Source of the DNA: Phoenix dactylifera
Taxonomy: Eukaryota; Streptophyta; Magnoliopsida; Arecales; Arecaceae
Direction of reading: 5' to 3'
DNA: 64,000 bases
NCBI RefSeq assembly: GCF_009389715.1
Contig: NC_052399.1
Span: 5,520,585 to 5,584,584 of the forward strand
Part shown: piece by piece, positions 22,301 through 35,900 of the stretch
Layout of the letters: each line of letters starts with the position of its first letter
How positions within the stretch are numbered: the first letter of the stretch is position 1
Position numbers and translations under genes: made by a program
Notes under the pieces: generated by a model
The model's input: the letters and a program-made list of their open reading frames with translations, nothing else
Told to the model about the DNA's origin: nothing
Databases searched by the model: none

Positions 22301-24719
22301 CAGTTTCTAGCTTGGGGCTTTGGGATTGATTCCCAAGGCCCGTTTTGCTCGACTTGGCCCACGCCACTGCAAGGGAGAAGTCCACTGCAAAAGTGATTAC
22401 TGTTGAAATGCCTATTACCTTCTGGTGAAACCCACTAAAAGAATGTACCAAAGAAAACAAAAGCAAGTGTACCGAGAGGCCTGTCAACAGGACAGTAGAC
22501 TGGGTAGTCTCTTATGTGGCTAACTATTCTGAAGAGACCTCTGGCTGGGGGAGGAGGACTTATCCGGAGGACTCCGAGATTTATTATCTTTTAATTTTTT
22601 TGGATATATTCGTACCCAAAGTATGATATATCTGCTTTAGCAAAAAAAAAAAAAGAAAAAAAAAGAAAAAAAAAAAAGAAGAAGAACAAAAAATTTGGCC
22701 TATCAACGTGGCTGAGACAACTAACTATGTTCTTTCTGCAAAGGTGGATCAGCTTCTCCTAATTTTGCCCCTTAATGTGATTCGCATAGCATTTTCAAGT
22801 TGGACTTATGCACATCTATCATGCACATACAAGATACTAGTGATTAGGGGAGGAAAATTTTGTATAAAAGCCAACAATGTGCTTGGTGCCATGCACAGTT
22901 TAGGATTGAAAGAATTATTTTTGTTTGCTTTCTCCTTTTATCAAAATTTCACATAAAATTCTGTTTTTGTGAAACGACGAACCCCAGTTTTTAAAACATC
23001 AAGAGTTGAGGAATAATCATATATATTATTTATATATTCATAATTTGATGAAAAAGTACAGTTCTGTAATAGAATTTGTTTAATATTCTTTATAATAATT
23101 TAGACTTATGACAAATCCATCCTCGAGCCTAGGAACTCGTTCAATTAGAATTTCATGCTCCAAAATTTTGCATTTGATTGACCAAAGAGGCGATTTGAAT
23201 GGATAAAGCTTGTCTTCTGCATTAAAATAATAAATTGGATCTTTCAAAAGACAGTTACTACTTACTAGATAGTTTTTTAAGAAAAATTTTGAGTTTGTTC
23301 ATAACATGACCACTGACCACTGCATATAATTAGTGTCCAATATACCTGATGTGCTTCTCCGGTTTCTTTATCTTAGATTAATAGCTGAATATACTTTTCC
23401 TCTTGTTACGACTTAGTATCCAACCATTTACTGGCAAAAATTAATTGAATAAGCAAGAAGTTAGCAAATTAACTTGTGCAATGCAAATTAGTTAAATAAA
23501 TTGGATCAAATTTCCTCCATCATAATAATTAAATGATGGAATCGTTTTGAACTTAATTTAACAAATTTAGATTTCATAAACAAAACTAATACATAAAAAT
23601 GTCCTCTTATTGTTAGACATATAACTCTCTTATTTAAATTTAGAAATATCCTCATCTGTCATAAGTGCAAGAATTATTTATTTTGCTCTTTGTAGAGTAG
23701 AAAAGTATTTTTATCTCAATAGTTAACGACTTTCCTATCCAACCATCAAAAGTTGCCTATCTCAATTTTTATTACAATATTCATTCACAATTGAAAAGAG
23801 AACTTTGGCATGATGAATTATCTAAATTTCACATCCTTTATCGAACCAAGTAAAGCAATATGGTTACAAATAATGCTCCATTTAAGCTTTATCTACCATC
23901 TCCTTTGACTCAAGATTCTCATAGTTACTAGTATCAAAAATATTGCGCACTTTTTTTCTTGAGAAGCATCATATATGAAATAACCTATTTTGCAACCACT
24001 CCTTTGTAAAAAGGATGAAAGAATCCTTATTAGCTGACAGCTTCAACAAAGTTGTCATGATAATCACCATGATATTATCACTATGTTGAGCATAATCATG
24101 ATTTTCAGACGGAATATTTGATCTTCGAAGACAACATTATGTGGGACTTGCAGGCATATATAGAAATTCATTATCACATCCATGACTTCAAATAAGACAG
24201 GAGCATGAGAGGGCATGCAGAACTGGCTATAAGAGTTATTCCACTTTGCCATCATAGTAGATCTAAATCATGATATGATGCTGAAATTTTCTTCTTATAA
24301 GAGTAGTTCCACTTTATTCTCATGCTATATATCCATCTTAAACTTGTTTTGATGCTTGCATAACCTTTGCAAAAAAAATTATCTTGCTTTAGCATAGCTA
24401 TTACTTAAAAGGCATTGGCCAAGGTCTAATATATTGCAACTGAACAATTTTTAAATATTGATGTGCAATCCCATGATGTGATGGCAAACAAGTTTGGTTT
24501 TGGATTCAACAAGTTCTACTCTTATTTTCATTAGATAAAGTTTGCAAGATATATAAACTAGAAGGATTTTTTTTTTTTTAAAAAAAGGTGAAAACCTTCA
24601 TTTCTAGAATAAATATATGAAATATATTGAAACCTATAATAGTGGATTAATTGCCAACATCTATTAAATGTTTTTTATCAAGATTTTAAGTTTCAGGGAC
24701 ACTCTAAAACCTATCCATA

Positions 24720-25022
24720 TGGAGGAAAAAAAAAGGGATGAAGAAAGAAAGAAATAAAAGAAGAAAAAGAGAAAAAATAAAAGGAAAGAAAAGTAGACGG
24801 AATGAAAGAAGGAAAGAGAGAAGAAAAAAAAAAAAGAAAAAAAGGGGGAAGAATGGAAAGAGAGAAAGAAAAAGGAAGGAAAGAAATGGAAAGATAAGAA
24901 AAAAAAAAAAGAAAGAAGAGGACGAAAGAAGAAAAAAAATTTGAAGAAGACATAGAATTAAAGAAATAGAAAAAGTAGAAAAAAACAAAAGGAAGCGAAA
25001 AAAAAAAAAAAAAAAAGAGGGA
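24720..25022. repeat. Polypurine (GA-rich) tract, about 300 bp
   Basis: Nearly every base on the + strand is A or G. This produces Phe/Leu/Ser-rich frames on the minus strand and Lys/Arg/Glu-rich ones on the + strand, which are compositional artefacts and not genes. Confidence 0.9.
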
Positions 25023-25153
25023 GAGAGACAGATGGTATGGTTCCGTGACGTGACGGACGCGAGAACAAACTAGCCGGCGTGGGCAGCGCGGTCTCGTGAT
25101 ATGGGGGAGGAGGAACCACGTGGCACGATATCCAGCCCCAGAAATGGGTATAC

Positions 25154-25188
25154 CTTTTTTTTTTTTTTTTTTTTTTTTTTGCTAAACC
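25154..25188 (-). mobile_element. Minimal 5'-truncated SINE-like retroposon (35 bp)
   Basis: Read on the minus strand the insert is GGTTTAGC followed by about 26 A residues. It is flanked by an exact 12-bp direct repeat aaatgggtatac (25142-25153 and 25189-25200). TAGC just before the A-tail matches the 3' end of the full SINE at 16746-17168, so this is best read as a copy of the same family that was truncated after about eight bases. A processed poly(A) fragment of another transcript is the alternative. Confidence 0.65.
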
Positions 25189-26669
25189 AAATGGGTATAC
25201 TTCGAAACACAAGCCAACGCCAAACGCGTTGAATTTTTTATAATTAAAAGGAAGCGTTATCTTTATAAATGCGGACGCAATCGGTGGAGGCGCAGCACAT
25301 AGTTTTCGGGGGTGGCTGTGACCTCCCGCCTCCTGGTCCAGAACGAGGTTGTCACCACCAATCAGCTTCACCGTTTTATGAACTTAAGTAGGGCCCACTC
25401 CTGGGAAGCACACGTGGCATGCGGTGAGAGGGCAAGCACCATTTTGTCGTGTCGAGGTAGTGGTACCTGATTCACACTCATGAGACCAGACGGCATGACT
25501 GCTGCTTGCCGTCCGCAATTACCTTTCCACGGTGACGCACGCAGGTGGCTGCTGCTGGCCGCTTGAAGATGCGCGCCCTCGGGAAAATCGACGGTTCAAG
25601 GTCGTTATACTATCGCTCCCCACGTGCGAGTCCGGATGCCAGCAATCAATATATATTATAAAATAATAGGACTTCATTAAATCAAATATCTTTACTGTTT
25701 CATACATAGTTGGATCCTGTCGTTTGGCTGCCCCAAAAATCTTAGTTGTCCTGCGGAGCGAGAAAGAATTGGAAAGCACACCACCGTCCATTTGGTGCTC
25801 TATGTTCTGGTCCCCTGGTGCTGCTGTAAAGGGGAAGCTGCTTATGAGAGGTCCGTTTTGGCCAGATAATACCCCTCTTGCCAAAGCTCAAATGGTCTTT
25901 TGAGACTTCGACCATGAACCAGTCGAGGCCAGCAGACTCAGTCGGATTTGCAAAAACATGTGCAAACTCCAGCTTGACTTGGCAAGAGATGTCTTGAGTT
26001 TATTTGCTAGAAAACAAATTGGATTTGAAAATGGTAGCTCCTGTGCTTGAAAGTTGAGGGTAAATATTGTGCTCCTGTAATAAGCAAAATGGTAGTTCCT
26101 GTGCTTAGCTCAATTCCTTGATTACTAGGTTTAAAGTTCGGAGTCTGAAATTTGAGGCTTGTTTGGTATTACTTTTGTTTTCTGTTTTTTTTTAATAATA
26201 GAAAAAAAAGGCTAGAATGATCAACAATATGTATGACGGAATTTTTTTTTTCTAAATTATTTGTAAAGCTCTTATATCTATTGCTAGTAAAATCTTATTA
26301 TTTTTAAAATAGTAAAAACAAAAACAAGTAGTAGCACATAGTTTTTTTAATTACTATCTTTAATTTCAATCTCCATGTTCTTAGATTTCTCCATTTCATT
26401 AACATCATTTACTAATATAATAGAGAAGACATGCTTCATTGGGCTAAAGTAAAATGGATAAGCCATCACAACAACTTTATTAGCTGTTACCATATAAAAC
26501 AATCAAAAACAATAAAAGTTAATAGCATCACCGATAGATAAAATTATCTTTCCAAAAAAAAAAAAATTGAATTTTAAAAACTTAACAAATTTTTATTTTT
26601 TAAAATATTTAAACAAAAAATAATGAAATATACATATATTTATCCAAAAAATAACATTGCCAAGTAATC

Positions 26670-26911
26670 ATGACAGATATAATGCCATCAAGCGTAATAA
26701 TGGCAAGTTTTAAAAAACTTGGGGGACCCGCACCCGGAGGTTTAAGATCACCCCACCCCTACCCCAGAAACCCCGAGAGCGGTGTTCCGAGATCCTCGTC
26801 GGATAGGTCCGACCCCTGTGGTCCACTCCGCCGCTCTCTGGACGCCACTCCTTCGTCTATACATCCAAGATCGAGATCCCGACACCGCCAGTGGTCGAGC
26901 TGGTTGCCGGC
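26670..26911 (+). other. Probable 5' leader and proximal promoter of the sterol desaturase gene
   Basis: Base composition changes abruptly from AT-rich to GC-rich at about 26725, roughly 190 bases before the start codon, as is usual for a monocot gene 5' end. Frames that run through it read into the coding exon in other frames and are not genes. No clear TATA box is seen. Confidence 0.4.
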
Positions 26912-29900
26912 ATGGAGGGCGCCGATTACCTGCACCAGTTCGTGGAGGAGACTGACTGGTACAATGGAATTGTTCTCGACGCCTTCATACCGGGCGGTGC
27001 CTGGAAGCGCCTCCCCCGCCCTCTGCAGTCGTGGCTCCGCAACTACATCGGCGGCACCCTCCTCTACTTCGTCTCCGGCTTCATCTGGTGTTTCTATATC
27101 TACTACTGGAAGCGCAACGTCTACCTTCCCAAAGGTCTTCTTTTTCTCTCTTCTCTCCATCGTCTTCCCTTTGTCTAATATTTCAATCCCTACCGTTTTC
27201 TTGATGTTTCTTGTGAGATCTTTGGTGAAGATGCTCTCCGTAGTTTGCTTTAGATTGGTGTCTTTTTTTGTCACGCTTGATCGTTTGGAGGATGTCGGGT
27301 GTGGATCGGCACCGTGATCTTCTCTTTCATTGGAAAGAAACGCGAAAATTTCTGTCCATGTTATTCTTTTTCTTGATTAATCCTTTTGTTTTTCTTTAAA
27401 TGGGAACGGGTGATTTACCTGAATATGGGAGTACTGGATGTATCATTGCACCTATTAATAGTGCTTTTTTAAAAAAAAAGATTGAGGATATTGAGTTTTC
27501 TTGTCTTTCAGTCGGTTCCTAATCTTGACATGGGCCCTTTTATGTTTCTAACGTTGGGACAGGCGGTGGCTAAACCTGATTTTGGCTTAATGTGGACTTA
27601 GATACGGAATGAATGCTTTGATTGGCCAAAATTTCTATCCACGCGACTGAAATTGCTGTATGGATGACCGTTGAAGGTTATTATGCAGCGAAATCGGGGT
27701 TGATGTGTTATCTATAGCTTGATTTTTGATAATTAAACATGCTGTCTCATATTGTCTGTGTGTGAGTTTTAGAACAAATTAGGGACTGTTAGTAGCTGCG
27801 TTATGTTCATATATTTATTTGACTGATAAGTAGATGTCAAGTAACCGGCCAACCATCCAGAGGTAGTGCTTAGTAGCTGTGTGAGAATAAAACCTTGTGC
27901 GCGCTATGACAGGTGAAAATCTGACCAAATACGGGAATGAGGTTGGGATCAAACCCAGGTCTCTTGCATCAAAATGAGAGACTTTATGGATGCAGCCAAT
28001 TGGCACCCTCAGGGCCTGGATTTCAACATCATGCCTTTTCCAAGCTAATCTATTGAATGATCCTGTGGATATCGTTGATAGGGCAGGATCGACGTGAGAA
28101 CATCATCATGATTGAATTCTTGCTCTTAATTAGGAAGTTAAGATTGTGAAGAACTTTAATTTTGATGATTTCACTGGTAGCCAAATCATTATGTTCTTAC
28201 CTAATAGTTGGCTCCCTACTTGTAACTGTTAACAACCAATTAATCGCATGCATCATGGAATTTTAGTAATTTCCAAGGGGACTGATGCTTTCGAAGTTGG
28301 TATACAAATTTGCTCGATTAAAGTATTGCCTGACCAAAAAATTGTCACATTGAATATTTCTTTATAAGGGTCACCGAACTTGTTTGCTTTCTTAGAAGTC
28401 TAGAAGAGTCACCAACTCCCTCTGTTGGTTGTGTCTGCATAGAAGTACTATAAGGGTGATAATTTAGTGTGGGTGATCCTGATCCATAAGTAAGTTCGCC
28501 TTTAGTTTTTCGTAGTATTTCCCACTTCTTTTTCTGATAAATTTTTCTAGTTACAGAAAGCATGACTGATTTCAGCTGCCACTGATGATGGTAGAAATAT
28601 TAAGGCCTTCACTCAGGATTCTGATCTCATTAGTTTAGTTTAGTTCTACGACGACTTTCCAAAATATAGATGAGTTGAAGTTTTCGAATCGTTATTGGTG
28701 CAGGGAAACAGATATGCAATCAGAAGGACAAGAAAAGTTTTATTTCTAATCTATCTAACATTATACATATTTATTTTCAGTGGACACAGAGGTCTGAATT
28801 ATGCGATCAATTTCTGTTTGAAGCATTCTTGCCTTTTCTCCCTGACCTCTTGCTTATGTGATTAAATACTGTTGTTGCTGCTGTCATTGTTCACATCATT
28901 GATAACATAGTATGAGAAGTGTTCAGTATTAAACAGCGAGATTGATCATTGTATAGATTGCTGGCTATGACCAAGTAGAAGTTTGAGTTTGCCATAATTG
29001 TGATCTATTAGATATGTCTTAATTTCATTTCGTTAATTGTTTTTTATGATTACTCATCACCTATTTATTGAATTTGCATTATAGAACAATATTGATGTGG
29101 TGTTCATCAATGCTCTGGGATAATTTTTCAACATTCAGTCACATTTTTCTCTAAGTCATTGACTTGTATGTTCAATGTGTTATTTTTTTTTTTGATTTAC
29201 GCACCCTTCTGTGATCTTCTTGGGATAAATGGGTAATATGGAAGCTTAGCATAATCTCAATACTATTCTCCAATTTGTATATAACTTGACTTAACACCTT
29301 GATGGAATCTTATAATACTGATCTTCAAGAAAGTGGTTATTTATATTGAGTGTATCTGTCAAAATGTTTGCATGAGGCAAATTTCCCAATGTACATAAAT
29401 TATGTAATACTGGTATTTAGCATGTGCTAAGAACATGCCTTGAGAAGAGTTGAGTCAAAAGAAAGAGTAGAACTAATTTAGGGCGAACTGTTAAAGCCTC
29501 TACCCTACGATAGAGAGTTTGCTCTCTGGGAACAGGTGTTTAAAGAAAGAAAACTCACATCGCTTTCCAAAAAAAGATGTTTAGAAAAAAGAAAGACACA
29601 GTGGACCTAGGAAGTTTTGGAGTCATAGGCTCTGGAGTTTATCTAAGATGAAACATGTGAGTCCAGTAGCAATGTGAAATCTTTGGTTTCTTTAGTCAAA
29701 ATCTTGAATAAAAAAAAAATAAACAGTAGAATATGGAACCAGGGAAGTCCAAATAAGAGTGGAGTAGAACTCTAGGATGGAGACGCATCCCATGTTTCCC
29801 ATTGTATGGTAGTGTAGACAAGTGCAAACTTGGGGATCCAAAATAGATGGAGAATTGTTTACTTCCTCTCTCTTCTGTCTCAACCATAAATCTTAAGGCT

Positions 29901-32900
29901 GTGTTTGGACATCAAATAGCTAGCCAGGGTTTAGATAGATTTAACCATTGGTAAGTGCCCCCAAATCTACTAATCACCTGTTAAAGTTACTTGATGTTTG
30001 ACTAACATTCCCATGGTTAATGGGATAAGTTATGAACAAAGTGAAAATGTAAAAAGAGAGAAGAGAAAGCTTTGGTGGTTAACTTGATTACACCTTCTCC
30101 AATGAAGTAATGTTAACTGGATTAAGTGGCTCTTAGATGAGTTGGCCAAATAACTTTAACCCTCACTTTTTAGAGCGTTTGGCTAGTTAGATTGATAACC
30201 TGCCCTTAACCAGTAGACAACCGGCAACCAAACACAACCTTGGTTGCTTTGGAGAATTTTCCCCACGTGTATGAGTTATGTATTATAGCAGAAGTACAAT
30301 ATGGGCATCTACAATAAATGGAGACATATTATTCTGCGTTTCAGTTTTGTTCTCATGTTGGTTCTTTTAGATCGTAAAACTTTAGTCTCTTTATGTATAT
30401 CTTTTTGTTAGTGTTGCATGGACACGGTCACAAGAATTGGATTCAAACACATGTCCAAGTGTTTGACTCGGCAAATGGAGAAAAAAGAGATACAAGGATG
30501 CACAGAAAAATAGTTTTAGCTAAAATATATATTTAAATATCATATAAAAGAAAATATTATAGATATTATTTGTTAACTTTTTCCAAATATAGATGATTCT
30601 CATCCAAACTTTTAAATTAGCTTAAGGATTTTTGGGAAAATGATAATTTGTAAAATTATTTTAAAATGTACATTCTTCACCAAACTCTAAAAAAGAACAA
30701 AAACTCACTTTAAGCATTATTGTGGTGGATCAAACTAATTGTTGGAGTCAACTCTCAACCAGTTTCTAGAAATTGGAATTAAACTTTTATAAGTGTCCAT
30801 ACTCCATGGATGTAGGAGTTGGAAGTGAGTGTCCAAGTAACACAGTTTTTTGTGTGCACATGTGCCTGTTAACTTATGGTTGCTTGTGTAATGTGCACGC
30901 ATGGTGTGTGTGCATATCTCTTTTTCACAATCAGATAAGAGTTAATTTTTCAATTACTTTCCTCTGTTAATTTTCTTATTATTCATTATGTATCCTCTTA
31001 ATATGTTTTTAATCTCGTGTTAACTGCACATTCTTTTTGATCCTTGATAGAATTCATTTTATATCACATTTCTCATTTTTCATCTTTTCCCAGCTCATTT
31101 TACAACCTTTCATCACTTGTAGGTGTATGCTGATAGAGGTTGAAATTCCATGTATAATTTCAGTATATACCAAATTTTAGCATTATGTAAGCTATTGTCT
31201 AATTACCTAAAGGTTTGTAGAGAGTCTCTTTCTAAATCTTCATAAGCAACCAGTAACACCTTGAATAGTCTGTCTGTCTGTCATGTGTTGAGTTGTAACA
31301 GATTTTTGAGGCTCAATTTGTGAATCTGGCAAGGCTCTTCACATTACTAAGAATCTGCTTAAGTCCCTATTATCTGCAAAGAGATTTTTACATGTTTGCC
31401 ATAATATTCTTTAAAGGTCCACATAGATGGGTTCCATATAACGAAAGTAATATTATGTGCCACTCATTGCTCTCTCCTCCTCCTCCTCCTCCTCCCCCCC
31501 TTCTCTCTCTCTCTCTTTGCGTGTGTGAGCACATGCATGTCTCTCTTTTGCATTTGCTTTTTTAAATGGTATGCAGATGCCCTCCCTCTTTTATTCCTTC
31601 TGCCAAAATTTACATAATTCCATTTATGACATACTATTTGAAGAGTATTTTTGTTGCATCTGATGTAAAATGTCACATGACTAGCTTCTTAAACAAGGAA
31701 ACATTTTAAAATGTGGCATAGGAAAAATTATTTGCAACTTTTGTCCTTATGTCAATTGAGAGAACATAATTGGACGATACAAATATATCAAAAAGGCTTA
31801 TTGATGCTTGCCTCACCTCACACCTCAAGGAAGTCTCTTAAAACAATGCTTTTAGTCTTGATGCTTATAATGTGATGCCTGAAGCATATTTGCGCCTTAT
31901 ATGACACCTTTTACAAAAGGGCATGCAAGGTAGGTTCTTAGTTATTTTCACAGCAAATGCGTGATCCAGTCATTTCTGCATGGTCTTCTTTATGGAGATA
32001 AATTCCATATTCCATCTGGTTGTTGTCCACTCGATATTTTCAGGGGCATAAGAATAAGATAGTAGTGAAACAAAACAATTTACTTTTCAATACAGTTGCT
32101 TTAAGATCTTAGCACACATGGGCTATTCAATGTAAGATACTATTAATTTTCCAAATAAAAAGACTTATATTACTTATATTGTGTCAACTCCTGCAGATTC
32201 TTATTCCACATCTCATACCTATGCTTTTTATTACACTGATCCCACTAGTTTTTGGCCAACTAAATTAGTTTTAAACTAAGATAATGGTCTTATCATGGTC
32301 AAATAGCAAACAACCCCCTACATGCAACATGTAGCACAGAATAGATGATCATTTGTGTCCATTAGGTAGCAAACCTTGTAAAATAACTAATGGTAAAGGA
32401 TTGTCATTGAGAGAAATTACTCTAGGGAAAGGGTTAATCTCATCATTATAGACACTTTGTATCTGGTAACAGGATATTATATAGGAAGGAGTGCTGCCTA
32501 TGAAACAATAAAAATCTATTATAGGCCTAAGCATTCCAGTTATGATAGACACAAGCTAGGCCATGGGTTTACTTGGAGTCTCGACAGAGGTCTTTATTTG
32601 AGTCCTTTATAAGTCTGCATAAATTGGGACTCCATGGATTGATAACTGAAAAAGGCTAACTATAGGTTATTTCCTTTTATTTTATGACAATCTAGAAAGC
32701 ATCTTGGTGATATTTGCCAACTCATACCACTACACATTCAGGATATAACCCATGGTTATAATGGTTCAGAAGGAATGTTCTAGATCTTTTAAGGATCCTG
32801 TACTGCTTTGACAAATTTTGGAACCTTTCCCTCTGATTGTATCTGTAGACATGTTACCAAGAGGCAAACTAGTTGCATCTCTATTAACAAGTGGATATAC

Positions 32901-35900
32901 TTTTATGTATTTTAGTTTGAAACCTTATTGACCATGTTATGCTCCTATTTTTTGGATTTACTGATGTATATTATGTGAACATTATGTATCCATGTCAGAC
33001 ATGTTTAAACATAAAACTGCCCCTTGAACTTTGAAATACTTTTAGCCATATCCTTCCCCATAAGCTCTGTATTTTCCAGGAAAATTCAAACATTGACTTA
33101 GTATTTGCTTGACAGATGCAACACTTGTAGACATGTGTACTTATTAATTTGAATTCAAGAATTCTGAGACTCTTTATTATAGATAAGTGCAACAATTTGT
33201 TGCATGGGATTGCTGTGTAAATAGCAGCGTCCTAGAACTTAGGGATAGCTGAATCCTATGCTTAAATCCTAAATTACACCAATATTTGGGTTGCATCCTG
33301 TTGCCAAAGTTCATACAAGCAAATTCAACACTCTTAAGGCCATCATGCACTGTAATTTGTAATATTGCTAGCTAGTTTGCTAAGCAAACATGACATTTTT
33401 CATACTTAGTTCAAAAAAATCGGTAACTTTCTATCCTCTTTGTAAAATTATATTCATGTCTACAAAAACTAATTCGTCGCCACCAGGAGAATAAACTACT
33501 CCAATGTACTTGTGGAACTGCTAGAGCTAATCATTAAATTCGTCTACACCTTGTTAGCATATTAATCTGTGGCTTCAAGCATATCTAAGGGGTACACCAA
33601 AGAACTCCTGCATTTCATATCACAACTAGTTGGTTCCATATTTTTGACTTGCATTAGCTGCTGAACTTCTCCATGCTGCTGAATAATGTCTTTAACTTTG
33701 AATTCAGCGCATAAATGTAGATGGATTTTTCAATCACAGGGGCAACACAAAAAGGAAGAATCAGACATTTGTAGAATTGTTATTTAAAATTTAAATTTCA
33801 TTAAATTTTCACAAACATGTTGATCTTTGAAATTACAAGTTCTTTTTGGGACTTCTATGATTAAACACATGTAAACAGAATTTTAGCCATTGAATAGGAT
33901 AATCTGCTCACACCATATCCTATGTTAGGTTGTAATATACTTTCTGAAGAAAAAGGAGAGTTCCAACACAAACAAACAAAAATAAATAATATTTGCTACT
34001 TTAATATGCTGAAAATATGCACATAATTGATTATGTGTGATTAAATCAGATTATCCGTGTGCTTAACTTAAGCTTGCAAGCCGGTCAAAATCTCTCTCAT
34101 AACACATGGAGACACATGGGTCTTTTCCACCACTCCAGTCTCGTCTACCATCATCATACGTTCTTCATTTACTTCATCTCATTTTTAGATGCAAGAGTAA
34201 TCTGATTATCTTGAACTATCTCTTCTTTTTTGGTATAATTTAACATTTTTGGTTTGCTAGCTCTTTCCAACTCTTTTATTGATGTGTTGATCTGTGTAAT
34301 GACAAGCTTATATGCTTTAGAACTTCAACCGGATGGACAGTATAGTAAGCTGAGCGATTATACTTTCAAGATCATTTTGCACTAATTCGGCTTTGATTTG
34401 CTACATTTGTAACCAAAAGAATTTGCCCATTTTTGGCTTCAGTGGGTTACATCATAAAATTTAAGAAAAGAAAAATATCTTTGGAAATAAGCTATATCTT
34501 TAATAGAGAAAATGCTATGCATGTTTCAACTTAGAATGCCCAAACTGGTGCATCGTTTTCTTTTTTCTCATGTTATATCGGGAAACATTGTCCAGTGCCA
34601 AGTTATAAAGACACTTTTCACCTGGCAACTTGAGCTTCTCAATTATCTCTGGAGCCACCTATATTTTATTAAGCTACTGTCTATTATCTGAATTATTCTA
34701 TGAAATTTTGGACTTTTTGTGAGATATTCTTGATTTCTTGCTTCGCAAATGATTCTTCAAATTCTTACCAAAAATGAACTACTTGAGAATAATTCAGTGA
34801 CTAAAGGATTGCATAATTTATTCATTTCCAAGACTGTTTTTTAGAGTCTCATGGATTACAAATTAGTAATGCAATCTCTTGTTGGTGATAGTGTCCTTTT
34901 TGCTATTTTTATTATTCTTTTTTATTTTTTAAATCAATATATGTGTAAGTATATCGAAATCTTATTCATTCTATCTTCCTAGTTTTAATCCAAAATTTTC
35001 CTGAACTCTTGCTAAATTCTCGGCATTCCTTGTGCATTCTAATTCTTGCCCCGAGCCAAATTGTTCTTATGTGCCCAGCCAAACTCAGACTTCTTACAAT
35101 AATTTCTTGTTAATAATTTCTTGTTAAGGTAATAAGAACTCCTAATGGAATTAAAACATTTAAAGTTTATGGTCTCTGCATGCTTGGATGAAAAGTTAGC
35201 TTTTTGTAGAATTCCTGCTCTTATGACATGATGTGCTTTATCATGTCATGTTGGCTATTTTAGGGTTAGACTGCTTTTGAGACATTGTATATGTAGTGAT
35301 TTTTCCTGCAATATTTATAGTGCTCATTATTATCCATATTTCTCCATAATGAGTCTAAGCAATTTGCATCTCCACCTTAGATGAAAAATTTTCTAACATT
35401 GCTGGGTTTACTTGATATTAGAGGAGAAGCAAAAAATTCACCAGGGTTGTACTAAGCAACTAACTGGAACTGATCATTTCGTACATTCTATAACTAGAAT
35501 TTTTGGTATTATTTAATTTGTTTCATCCAAATTTTTTTGTCATAGCTTATTTTATTCTAATTTGTGATTTATTATGTAATATCTATGAAACACTTGAATG
35601 TTAGTATTCATGACTTCCCATGTGGTCATGAAGAATATGCTCCATCACTCTCATTCCTTGCAAACTTTTCATCATGGGAGCATGCCCCTAGAAGTTTACA
35701 TCATCTGATTTTAGGCCAGGCCTTTTTTGTGATCCTTCACAATTTTTTATTAGAAGAGGTGTTAGAAGAGCTAAACCAATTGCTCCTATTAACTCATTCA
35801 GTACATCATTGAATTCCATATCCCCAAGATTTTGGACCTGCCACTTTGATGTGGCTTGTACAACGTGATATCTGACCCATTTCTTTTTTACATTCTCAAA

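Larger units (their letters stand above)
17182..26669. other. Gene-poor AT-rich intergenic stretch (9.5 kb)
   Basis: No supported gene. Contents worth naming are a GGGGAA repeat (17642-17675), a degenerate AT-rich tandem block (about 19120-19345), a 151-codon minus-strand frame at 20294-20749 of unknown nature, a possible 170-bp MITE at about 20838-21008 (ends ggtttgtttgga / tattcaaat-like, weak), a polypurine tract (24720-25022) and a tiny retroposon at 25154-25188. The remainder is unremarkable AT-rich DNA. Confidence 0.5.

Noticed and set aside
22182..22487. 101-codon minus-strand frame
   Set aside because: No recognisable motif, codon bias or neighbouring exon; consistent with a chance frame.
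22640..22690. ctttagc followed by a long A-rich run, like the SINE 3' end
   Set aside because: The A-run is interrupted by G, no tRNA-like head lies upstream and no target duplication was found.
24704..25371. Phe/Leu-rich minus-strand and Lys/Arg-rich + strand frames
   Set aside because: They are artefacts of the polypurine tract and adjacent poly(T).
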